Below are positions 8,805 through 17,320 of a DNA stretch of 64,000 nt, in pieces. The translations under genes and the position numbers were made by a program. A model generated the notes under the pieces. It searched no databases, was not told the origin of the DNA, and saw only the letters and a program-made list of their open reading frames with translations. The stretch is from positions 20,093 to 84,092 of the forward strand of contig JAUCBJ010007476.1 of NCBI GenBank assembly GCA_032718475.1. The letters are read 5' to 3'. Each line of letters starts with the position of its first letter. Within the stretch, counting starts at the first letter, position 1. The DNA comes from Nemertoderma westbladi (Eukaryota > Xenacoelomorpha > Nemertodermatida > Nemertodermatidae).

Positions 8805-10208
8805 ATGGCGAGTAAGTTGATCAGAAAGAGAAAGGCGGAGTCAGGAGGAAAGGAGATACTGGTGGATTTCACCGAGAGGCATCCGGAAGAGAAGACGAGA
8901 GGATACTATGAGAGGTTGGAAAGGGGTCACGCGGCACGAGCGCTGCAGGATCACTTCCGGGAGGCGCACGAACAGCGGCTGGTCGGGACCTACGGGACCC
9001 CGTCGCTGGACAACGCGATCTTCCAACACTTCCACTACGTGGTGAAAGGGGACGAGGCGAAGTTCGGGATTCCGAAATACCCGAGGGAATCACCGAGGAA
9101 GGACTGGAAGAGATTCATAGAGTCCGTCAACAGAGGAGGATATATGATCCTAGATGACGAGGGAACCGTGGAAGACGAAGCGGGTTCGAGACGAGGAACG
9201 GCAGGGTCGGCCAGGACCATACTCCTACATTTGGCCGCGCCAAATGGGGACATCTTCTTATTCGACCTAGGGATGTATGGGAAGAAGGACGGACCGAAAT
9301 TAGACCGATTACCGAAAGCGGTACAAGTCTTAGTAAGAGAGAAGTCGACGACGAAAGTGGGATCGGCGATTCGCGAGGACGCGGAGAGGATCATCGGTCC
9401 GGACGCCACCAACCTCCTGGATATGCAGAAAGTCTTCATGGCTATGACGGCACCGGATGGGTTGGGGGTAGTCGGGCTCGTATGCCACAAACCGATGGAC
9501 TGGGGGAAGTTTAGGGAAGAATACGGAGCAGAACTAGCGAACTCGCTAAAGTGGGGAGCGAGACCGGGAAAGCAGGAGGTATATCAGTTCCGTAGGGGAG
9601 CGATAAAGGTATATCAGAAGCGATATATCCTGCAGGAGGACTGGATGATGATAAGTTTGCTTAACTTATTCATGACCGTGATTATCGAGAGGGAACCAGG
9701 GGCATTTCTGTTATCGGGATCATCCCTAAGCTACAGGAGAGCCTTTAAAGTGGCCTTTGACGGTCTGGTAGACCACCCGGGGCTGAAGGGCGAGTCGGTG
9801 TACTACAACAGCCGACATCTGGTAGACGGGGAGACAGATACACCGTATCAGAGATGGGAGCAGCTAGAGACGGATAGACGAGAAGCAAAGCGACTGGAAG
9901 AAGTCGCTAGACGGGAGAGGATAGAAGCAGAGGAGAGGGAAGAGGAGGCCAGGACACAGAGTTACGGCTTCGAGGAACAGGCGGGCCTAGACGAGCTTCA
10001 TTGGACTTCTTCAGGGAGTTCGGGGGAGTCTCTAGGGCGAGAATTGGGATGGACGGTGGGATCGCCGAAACAGTCGACGTCGGGGTTGCGAACGATGCCC
10101 ATACCAGCGGGCGCCGAGGGCGACCAACCGCCAAGGAAGTTAAGGGAGCTAGAGGGATGGAGACTACTACTACTAGGATCGGCATGCTGCATTGCAGCTG
10201 CATTTTAA
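8805..10208 (+). CDS. RNase D/WRN-type 3'-5' exonuclease-like protein (N-terminal half, interrupted)
   Basis: ATG 8805 has purine at -3 and G at +4. Of 467 residues, 1-453 are native; the rest reads into a LINE inserted at 10164. Residues 111-155 give motif I (YMILDDEG; D117-x-E119) followed by two strands (TILLHLAAPNGDIFLFD), the pattern of DEDD exonucleases. KVGSAIRED (184-192) matches motif II in register with WRN/RNase D, with D192 as the metal ligand. A Y274-x4-D279 stretch (YILQED) in a helix stands where motif III (Y-x3-D) should be, one residue off, so activity is uncertain. Residues 350-385 are a charged helix. The fold call is from motifs, not a search. The frame continues after the LINE at 11976 with three zinc knuckles. 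Likely role: RNA/DNA end processing in the particle or interference with host small-RNA silencing (EXD1-like), both speculative. Confidence 0.6.
   Translation: MASKLIRKRKAESGGKEILVDFTERHPEEKTRGYYERLERGHAARALQDHFREAHEQRLVGTYGTPSLDNAIFQHFHYVVKGDEAKFGIPKYPRESPRKDWKRFIESVNRGGYMILDDEGTVEDEAGSRRGTAGSARTILLHLAAPNGDIFLFDLGMYGKKDGPKLDRLPKAVQVLVREKSTTKVGSAIREDAERIIGPDATNLLDMQKVFMAMTAPDGLGVVGLVCHKPMDWGKFREEYGAELANSLKWGARPGKQEVYQFRRGAIKVYQKRYILQEDWMMISLLNLFMTVIIEREPGAFLLSGSSLSYRRAFKVAFDGLVDHPGLKGESVYYNSRHLVDGETDTPYQRWEQLETDRREAKRLEEVARRERIEAEEREEEARTQSYGFEEQAGLDELHWTSSGSSGESLGRELGWTVGSPKQSTSGLRTMPIPAGAEGDQPPRKLRELEGWRLLLLGSACCIAAAF
10127..10163 (+). other. 37-bp target duplication, left copy
   Basis: The block ACCGCCAAGGAAGTTAAGGG through ATGGAGA ends at 10163 and recurs at 11939-11975 with one substitution (G to A at the 18th base). 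It brackets the LINE copy 10164-11938. Confidence 0.93.
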
Positions 10209-11938
10209 GAATGCTGTGCCGGCTTGTCAACAAAATTGCACCGCCACAACTCCCTATCACCCATGACATTTGCTAGATCATCCGCATCTTCAAGGCCAGT
10301 GTCCTTTAGGATGCGTCTCAAGAAAGTCATGGGCTGTCCACCATGCTTATTCACGCCATGAGGCTGCCAAAGTACAAGATTATGCACTGGCTGGTCCTCA
10401 CGGCGAAAGCAATGTCCTGCAAAGCGGAGGCGATTTTGTTCTAGTGTCAAGCTTGGGGGAACCAATGAGACACCTCCAATGTTATATAGTGTCTGGTTGG
10501 AGATGTGTGCATTGTACTTGACACAATGAACCCGGCGTAGCATTCTTGTGAATGTGCCATCCAGAGATTTGGTGTCCTCAGCAGTTAGAGCCCAGCATGG
10601 ACTCCCGTAGAGGAGTACTGGAACTACTGCTGCTCTAAATAATCGGACCTTAAGTTTCCGATTAATTCTCGGTGACTTCCAAATCCTGGAAAGCCTATTC
10701 AAGGCTGCCCATGCCTTTCCCTTACGTATTCGAAGGTCCTCACCTGACTTCCGGATCCATGATCCCAGGTAACAGAAGTCGTCCACATGCTCAAGCATAC
10801 CATCCTTTGAGCTTATGCTCATCCGATCAGAGACTTGCTGAGGACTTTCAAAGTTAACTGTCAGAATTTTGGTCTTTCTGGAGTTAATAAAAAGACCAAC
10901 ACTAGAAGCAGCATGTTCTAATGAGCTGAGGAGCCGTTGGGCTCCCTCTAATGATTCTGAGAGTACTCCTAAGTCATCAGCAAAGTCTAGATCAGTTAGT
11001 CTAGATCCTTGGCAGGATTTCCTCGACTTCTGGAGCCAGTAGGTGGAGTTATCATCACCCCATCATCATTATAATGATCTAAGGATATGCGTAGAACATA
11101 GTCAACCACAATAATGAACAAAAATGGTGCAAGTGTGTCTCCTTGGAGGACGCCCCATAACACTTCAAATGGTTCTGTGTCACCGTCAACAGTAGACACA
11201 AATGTTGTCGAACCATCGTATACTGATCTGATTGCTGCAATAATTTCATCAGGAATCCCATATAATGAAAGTATGCTGAACATACGTGAGCGAGAGACTG
11301 AATCAAAGGCCTTGAAGAAGTCAACAAAGATAACAGCCAGATGCCTGTCTTTCTTTTTTGATAACTCTTCAATTATCCTTCTAAGTGCCAAAATGGGCTC
11401 CATGGTCCCACGACCTTTACGGAACCCATTCTGATTTCCACGGAGCAGTCTCTCAATGGGATCCCTGATGCGATTTAATAGAATCCTATTGTATAGCTTT
11501 GCAGCAATCGAGATCAATGAGATTCCCCGAAAAGAACCATAGAGTGTTAGGTTGCCCTTCTTGGGAACTGGCACCAACTTATTTGTTTTCATTTCTTGTG
11601 GGACTCTTGTTGTTCGGTACATGTCTACTATGATGGGATAGATGAGCTTTAAACACTCAGGTATTTTAAAGACCTCAGGGGGAACACCATCTACTCCACT
11701 GGCACGATTGGTCTTAATGCTCTTTGCAGCAGCCTTCACTTCTGCAAAGGAGATATCGCCAATGGGAATATCTGGGAGTACAGACTCAGACACTTTTACT
11801 TCTATAAAGTTATCAGGCAATACCCTGTCATTATTGAGGAGCTTTTCAAAGTGGGCTTTCCAACCATTGAGGCGATCGGCTGGTGATTCAGCCTTAACCT
11901 TGGTGGTTGGTTGGCTTTTCCGCCCAGTAAGCAGATTG
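10164..11938 (-). mobile_element. LINE family A, copy 1 (5'-truncated, nested in the exonuclease ORF)
   Basis: The 3' end on the minus strand is a (TAG)n tail, seen here as CTACTACTACTAGGATCGG. It is flanked by a 37-bp target duplication. The same family recurs at 19618-19725, 30228-32890, 34530-36196, 60478-61072 and 62647-63574, several sharing the tail and breaking off at different 5' points, as target-primed reverse transcription gives. No endonuclease is present. Confidence 0.92.
10205..11938 (-). pseudogene. Reverse transcriptase of LINE A copy 1
   Basis: Two overlapping minus frames. 11946-10996 encodes RT fingers and palm: the NRASGVDGVPPEVFK entry motif, PVPKKGN, NGFRKGRGT, motif A FVDFFKAFDSV, and motif B VLWGVLQGDTLAPFLF. 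The frame breaks just before the FADD motif C. 10822-10205 carries the thumb and C-terminus, including CYLGSWIRKSG, LLYGSPCWALT, LRFAGHCFRRED and a final DRELWRCNFVDKPAQH. This is an apurinic-endonuclease-class LINE RT by order of motifs, perhaps near RTE/Jockey-type clades; clade not settled. Truncated at the 5' end and frameshifted, so not active. Confidence 0.85.
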
Positions 11939-11975
11939 ACCGCCAAGGAAGTTAAAGGAGCTAGAGGGATGGAGA
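11939..11975 (+). other. 37-bp target duplication, right copy
   Basis: Matches 10127-10163 with one substitution. Its codon phase is the same as the left copy, so the exonuclease ORF frame resumes at 11976. Confidence 0.93.
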
Positions 11976-13121
11976 GCTACGGGCGAGAGCCAAGGCGGGA
12001 AGGGACATAGTGGATCCATCGGGATACCGGGATTGGAGACACTACCAGAAGAGGAGGACGACGACGACGAGTTCGGAGAGATGCCGCCCATCGAGAGGAT
12101 AGGCCACTCGGACACGGACTGGGTTGGCGGAAGGGTGGTGACGGCCAGTAGGGCGAGGGCCTTCTGGAACAGATCCGGCAAGCGGACCTGGGTGCACGAG
12201 GAGCCGGCGATGGATTTCGCGGGGAGCACCATCAGGTTGGGCGAGCAACCGGGGACGGCACCACAGATAGTATTCGGGGAGACGATGCCCGAGAGGGGCG
12301 GAGAGATCGACGTAGACAGGGAGACCAACGTAGAGAAGTTCGCCTACCAGCGACTCCACAGACCGCGGAGATCGCTTGGGACAAAAGACGAGGTGGGACG
12401 GGATACATTGGTACTCGGCTGCGATTACTGTGGGAGACAGACCCATCGGGAAAGCAGCTGCCTATACTGGTTCCAACAGGGAACCTTTTGTCTCTACTGC
12501 AGAGAACCAAGCCACAGGATGGGGGCGTGTCCACGGTTGCATAACCGATGTCCAAAGTGCCACTTTCGGGGACACTACGGACGCGAGTGCGACTGGATGA
12601 ACGACGAGGAGAAGTTCACGAGATTCGAGGAGTGGGCTGACGTCGGGGCCATGACGCGCCAGCGCATGAAGGCCCAGGAGTTCAAGTGGGGTTTCTTCCT
12701 TATCAATCAGGAGACTCACATGGAAATCATAAAGCGGAGGCTACCGTTTACCTACCAAGAGGTAGCAACGGCGGCGTCGTACGCTGGAGTGATGAACACG
12801 CAAAGGTATCTGGACAGGTGGACGCCAGAGAACCGAAGGGAGTTTAGGGATTTCTTGGCGGAGCACGTACCAAAGGCAATGAAAATGATCCTATGGGACG
12901 CCACTAGAGGGAGACAACCGGGCCATTCTGAGGGGCCACCGGCGAAGCGATATCGGGCACTAATAACACCAGTGCCCAAGGAGCCAACGACCGGGATCAG
13001 CAAGGAAGTGGCGGCGAAGGTCCGAAAGCAGAAATCGGATGATGCCAGAGGAACGGTGATAACCAAGAAACGACCCAGGGAAGAGGACGCCAGGGGGAAC
13101 TACCCCCGGAGGAACAGATAG
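11976..13121 (+). CDS. Three-CCHC zinc-knuckle C-terminal half of the exonuclease ORF
   Basis: In phase with 8805-10163 across the LINE; ends at TAG 13119-13121. Starts with an acidic linker (EEEDDDDEFGEMPPI). Using L at 12033 as residue 1, knuckles are C130-C133-H138-C143, C153-C156-H161-C166 and C173-C176-H181-C186, each C-x2-C-x4-H-x4-C, with spacers of 9 and 6 residues. A conserved tail follows (FEEWADVGAMTRQR to about residue 285), then a basic end with KKRPREED, a possible nuclear signal. Knuckles of this type bind single-stranded nucleic acid in Gag and Gag-like proteins. A homologue of knuckles plus tail is on the minus strand at 55797-56612. Together with the upstream half it would be about 834 residues without the LINE. 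Confidence 0.8.
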   Translation, partial: ATGESQGGKGHSGSIGIPGLETLPEEEDDDDEFGEMPPIERIGHSDTDWVGGRVVTASRARAFWNRSGKRTWVHEEPAMDFAGSTIRLGEQPGTAPQIVFGETMPERGGEIDVDRETNVEKFAYQRLHRPRRSLGTKDEVGRDTLVLGCDYCGRQTHRESSCLYWFQQGTFCLYCREPSHRMGACPRLHNRCPKCHFRGHYGRECDWMNDEEKFTRFEEWADVGAMTRQRMKAQEFKWGFFLINQETHMEIIKRRLPFTYQEVATAASYAGVMNTQRYLDRWTPENRREFRDFLAEHVPKAMKMILWDATRGRQPGHSEGPPAKRYRALITPVPKEPTTGISKEVAAKVRKQKSDDARGTVITKKRPREEDARGNYPRRNR

Positions 13122-13832
13122 GTTCCCAGAGTCGAGGGAGAGAGACTGGGACTTGGACGTGGTACGCCTGGTAGGCGCCGCGTGGGATGTACGAACTATT
13201 AAGTACAAATTCAATTAATGCAAAATAATCATATAAGTGCAATTTGTATGTACGTACGTAGTAATTAGTAATCTAGAAATATATATACGTTCGGAGTAAG
13301 TACTATAGTCATACAACCTTTCTCAATTAGCTACTGGGACTGGGGGACAACTGACTATGGCACTATGGACGAGACACCAGACAATTTCACACTTCTTGAG
13401 TGCGACGGCACGAGAGGGGGGGGAGATTCGTCAGAAGGGAAGAGACAGTCGAAGTGAGGTTGAGGGACGGAATAATAGTGCGGAGTGCGGAGAGAGTGCG
13501 GACGCAATTCTAGTGTGGGAGGGGGAGAATAAGAGGCTGAGTGAGGGACGAGGAGGTCCGAGTGTGAGAGAGTTAGGGTGAGAGTGAAGAAGGGATAGGG
13601 CGGAAGTGTTGGGGAAACAAAAGTTGCGTGAGAGGTGAGTGCTATCGGCCCGACATGAGACGCCAGGCACACAGGGTAGCGTTATCATACCCATAGGGGG
13701 CGGCCTGGAAAGCCGACTCCGAGAGAGAAGAATTCCACCCCACACCCGATACTAGATCGGGATCCAGCGGGATTGTAGCGCACTTTTTTGGTTGATGCTA
13801 TCTTCTTACCGGGAAGATAGCATGGGGGCGAG
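13122..13832 (+). other. 3' untranslated region of the 994-14362 element
   Basis: No credible gene. It has TACGTACGTA near 13251-13260, a long purine-rich (GA) stretch 13411-13640, and ends in a hairpin and a G-rich tract next to the LTR. Confidence 0.6.
13795..13832 (+). promoter_or_regulatory. Hairpin and polypurine tract next to the 3' LTR
   Basis: ATGCTATCTTC (13795-13805) pairs perfectly with GAAGATAGCAT (13813-13823) around the loop TTACCGG. The next bases, GGGGGCGAG up to 13832, abut the LTR TG and look like the plus-strand primer (polypurine) tract. The hairpin may expose the tract or mark RNA processing; this is inference. Confidence 0.7.
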
Positions 13833-14362
13833 TGTTAGCTTATTCAATCCCGCTAACACCCCATAAAGTTATAAGCCGATAAGCAATATTGGGAGCCACG
13901 AGATTGGATAATTAACCAACTCGTGCCATCCCAATAAGAATGGGAAGGAAGCACACAATAGAGGGTCAGGGGCCAAACCCCTAACCCAGAGAGAATAGGT
14001 GGTGTGAACGGGAACACTCCAAAGGGGGCCAACAAGGGTATCAACCAATCAGAGGGGGGCAAGGCATCAATTAGGTAGTAATCAGGCCAACCGTGCAATA
14101 TAACCAGTAACCCAATATCAGTAATTCAGTTATCTCAGTGCAGTAGTGCTAGCATAGGTTAATTAGTTTAGATAGGGGAGCACGGGACTTTTAGTTACCG
14201 TATCCCGCCTTCCATATACTATACAATATATCTATATCTTATACCTCTATTATTATACACCGAACTTCAGAACTCATTTTACTTCCATTCACTCTTTATA
14301 CACGGCGGGGATGCGTGAACTAAATACCGGATAAATCGGGATCCCTCCTGGATCCCGTCACA
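13833..14362 (+). repeat. 3' LTR of the 994-14362 element
   Basis: 530 bp, pairs with 994-1523 with about four substitutions. Followed by the target duplication ACAAC (14363-14367). Confidence 0.93.
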
Positions 14363-14526
14363 ACAACATACAATACAATCCTATATGTAGCTAGAATACA
14401 GTAATGTACCGTACCAAATATTCAGAATATAGCACAATAATGTTATTTGACGCTTCAATAAACTATCTTACACTGGGTGAAAATTAAAAGTGAGACAAAG
14501 TTCCCGTGCAGCGTTGTTTTAATTAA
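14363..14526. other. Target duplication then 3' region of the CR1-like LINE B
   Basis: ACAAC at 14363-14367 is the right target duplication. The following AT-rich bases lie downstream of LINE B's RT on the minus strand and are probably its 3' UTR; the exact LINE end is not visible. The LTR element may have inserted at or into this tail. Confidence 0.4.
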
Positions 14527-15960
14527 TTATGTGATTTCATCATAGCGCATGTGTAGTTCGTAATACTTTTTCTTTGTTGTTGTGTAGTATTCCTTATGAG
14601 ATTGAATTTGTTTCAGTTTGATATCAGTTGAGTTCCATAATTTGATAAGTGAAATTAATAAACTGTTGTGTCCGTAGCTGTTATAGGTCCTTGGTATTTT
14701 TATATTTTTGGTACGAGCATTTAGTAGTTGTGGGTCTGTGTGTATATTATTTAGAAATGGTAGTGTTAAGGATTGAAATGGAATAGATCGATTGTGTATA
14801 TATTTAAATAAAAAGTTGAGTCCATTGAATTCACGCAATGAGTGTAGATTCGGCAATTTAGCAAGTTGTCGTAGTTCGGTCCCAGTACTGTCTCTTATTT
14901 GCCTCCCAAATACTAGTCGTAGTGCGTAATTCTGTTGTTTTTCAAGATCGTACGTACAGTAACTGCTTGTATCCGTGCAGGTCATGTAATGGTATTAGCA
15001 ATTGTGAACAGTAGTTGTGAAAGGGAAGTACAGTAGCCTTATATATATTTAGCTTAGTCTTGCGTGGAAGCTGTCCTTTTATTCGTCGTAGGCAAGATAT
15101 GGCTAGCGCCATTTTATGTGAAACCTTTTTTATCTGTTCTTTCCAATTAAGCTGATTGTCCAAAATTACTCCTAGATATTTAAATGTTGTACATTGTTCT
15201 ATTTTACATGTTGCTGTATCAAGGGTGATTGTATTTACATTGTCATTTCGTTGTTTTGGTGATATTAGTATAAATTTAGTTTTACCTGTATTTAACATGA
15301 GCTGATTTTTTGTCAATTCCTTTTCTACTGCGGTTATTTGCTCTGAGAGAATTTTAGTTGTAGTTTGTGGGTCTGAATGGGTGTAAAATATCAATGTGTC
15401 ATCGGCGTATTGTACTAGGTCTAGATCTTTTAGTAGTGCAATATCGTTAGCGTATAGTAGGTACAAAAGCGGCCCTAGCTGTGTTCCCTGTGGGACTGAA
15501 TTCCCATTCCGAAAAAACATTATTCATCTTTACTTTTTGTTTTCTGTCGGTTAAGTAACTATTTAGTAATCGAATCGATGTACTGTGAAACCCCAATCTA
15601 GTTAATTTTTCAAGCAATATTTTATGATTAATGGAATTAAATGCTTTCGCTAAGTCTAGAGCTGCAACTGCGACATATTTATTTTTGTCTAATGATGATC
15701 GCCAGGTTTCTGTTGTGTATATTAATGCATCAGTAGTAGAATAACGTTTTCTAAATCCAAATTGTCTACGATTAATTATTTTCTCGTCTGTAACGTAATT
15801 AAGCATTTGGTTCAGTATCACAGTTTCAAATATTTTACTGAATATAACAGAAATCGGCCTGTAGTTAGTAGGTTCCAGTCTGTCTCCGTCTTTAAATACA
15901 GGTGTAACATATGCGGCTTTTAATTTATCAGGAAAAGTAGATGTTGTGAGGCATTTATTT
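14527..15960 (-). pseudogene. LINE B reverse transcriptase (frameshifted)
   Basis: Three overlapping frames. 15821-15447 has RT finger/palm motifs (RRQFGFRKRYSTTDALIY, ALDLAKAFNSINHKIL, SYLTDRKQKVKM). 15520-14942 carries PQGTQLGPLLYLLYANDI, the catalytic QYADDTLIFY, and FKYLGVILDNQLNWKEQI. 14985-14527 is the C-terminal domain (LEKQQNYALRLVFGRQ, YNSYGHNSLLISLIKLWNS). At the junction near 15500 the frame changes. This motif order is typical of the CR1/L2/Rex-type group. Earlier RT sense extends to about 15960, with NYRPISVIFSKIFE-type sequence read from the minus strand of 15830-15880. Confidence 0.85.
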
Positions 15961-16012
15961 ATTATTGATGTAAATGGAAATATAATTTTTGATCTCGCTA
16001 ATTTAATTATAA

Positions 16013-16490
16013 ATGGTGGTAAGTTAGACGGCCCGTTTGGTTTATTTAATTATACGTGGTGGTAAGTTAGACGGCCCGTTTGGTTTATTTAATTATACGT
16101 GGTGGTAAGTTAGACGGCCCGTTTGGTTTATTTAATTATACGTGGTGGTAAGTTAGACGGCCCGTTTGGTTTATTTAATTATACGTGGTGGTAAGTTAGA
16201 CGGCCCGTTTGGTTTATTTAATTATACGTGGTGGTAAGTTAGACGGCCCGTTTGGTTTATTTAATTATACGTGGTGGTAAGTTAGACGGCCCGTTTGGTT
16301 TATTTAATTATACGTGGTGGTAAGTTAGACGGCCCGTTTGGTTTATTTAATTATACGTGGTGGTAAGTTAGATGGCCCGTTTGGTTTATTTAATTATACG
16401 TGGTGGTAAGTTAGACGGCCCGTTTGGTTTATTTAATTATACGTGGTGGTAAGTTAGACGGCCCGTTTGGTTTATTTGTATTAAGTTTTT
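16013..16490. repeat. Eleven-copy 43-bp tandem array inside LINE B
   Basis: The word AAGTTAGACGGCCCG starts at 16021 and then every 43 bp to 16451 (eleven starts; one copy has GATGG instead of GACGG). Read on the minus strand, the unit encodes the NKPNGPSNLPPRIIK stretch, the conserved N-terminal RT motif. Because 43 is not a multiple of 3, the array destroys the frame. Confidence 0.95.
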
Positions 16491-17320
16491 CGAGAATATT
16501 CATTATTTCAAATTCAGATATGTTTTTAAAAGCAAATGTATCGTCTGCATTTTGTGTTGCTATATAACTACTATTTGGCTGTTTTGATATCATTTTATTT
16601 GTAAATTTTAAATTCACCTAATTTTTCGAATACGCGATTGAATATATTTGCAATTTTTATCGGATCCGTGATTTTATAGCCCTTTGCATTTTGAATTTGT
16701 TCAACTGGATTGTTATTTTTGTTTTTATTTAATATTGAATTAATTATAGACCAACGGGAGCGAACTGATTTTTCATTTACAAATTTTGACTTGATATGCA
16801 TATTTTTCAATCGGCTATTTAAGTTGTTATATTTATTTCTAGCTAATTTGAATATTTTATAATCTTCGGTGGTTTTTGTCGATCGAAATTTATATAATTT
16901 TGTATCCTTGTCACATTTTAGGTCTTCCAATTCTTTTGTATACCACTCGTTTTGTTTCAAATTGTTGTTCCTTTTAATTAACTTTCTTTTTAGTGGTACA
17001 TGTGCATTAAACACCGTTTCAATTTCACGTTCAAAGTACTCATAGCTGTCATTTACTTGCAAAGTATATATTGGTGCCCAATCAATTTTGCCTAAATCAT
17101 TGAGAAATTTTTTTTCAACAAATTTAGAGTAGTCGCGATATGTGCACCACCTGGAGGTCCCGTGGTGGATGATTTTTGGTGCCACATTGTCGTTACTATG
17201 CAAAAGTATAAATTCGTGGTCGGAATGGTCGCAGTTAGCAGTTATTGTATTTTTTATGTTTATAGTTGCGTTGGAAGTTATGAAGTGGTCTATTAATGAG
17301 TCCTTTGTTTTGCCATTGCC
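16491..17320 (-). pseudogene. LINE B endonuclease end and linker to RT
   Basis: The minus frame 17203-16595 begins within the end of the endonuclease domain; the SDHEF-type motif lies just upstream in the DNA but in the frame of this segment, after a frameshift near 17320. It continues through a Lys/Asn-rich linker with FKLARNKYNNLNSRLKN, to KIANIFNRVFEKLGE. The next minus frame 16617-16429 runs from NLKFTNKMISKQ to the RT entry motif ILEKLNTNKPNGPSNLP. No catalytic residues are in the linker. Confidence 0.7.

Larger units (their letters stand above)
994..14362 (+). mobile_element. Complete BEL/Pao-like LTR element with an exonuclease/zinc-knuckle ORF
   Basis: The two 530-bp LTRs (994-1523 and 13833-14362) start TGTTAGC, end GTCACA, and differ at about four positions, so the insertion is young. 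The exact 5-bp target duplication ACAAC lies at 989-993 and 14363-14367. Inside, in order: a gag-like region broken into several frames, a DUF1759-like block, a CCHC knuckle and an aspartic protease (BEL/Pao order), a hairpin array (7741-8318), and a second large ORF (exonuclease-like + three zinc knuckles). No reverse transcriptase, RNase H or integrase catalytic motif was found between the LTRs, so this copy should be non-autonomous. Coding parts are visibly G+C-rich compared with the AT-rich surroundings. No TGG-type primer binding site follows the 5' LTR (1524 onward reads GTAACTAAAACC). Confidence 0.9.

Noticed and set aside
16013-16490. Regular 43-bp units as a CRISPR-like array
   Set aside because: Tandem duplication of an RT-coding segment with no spacers.
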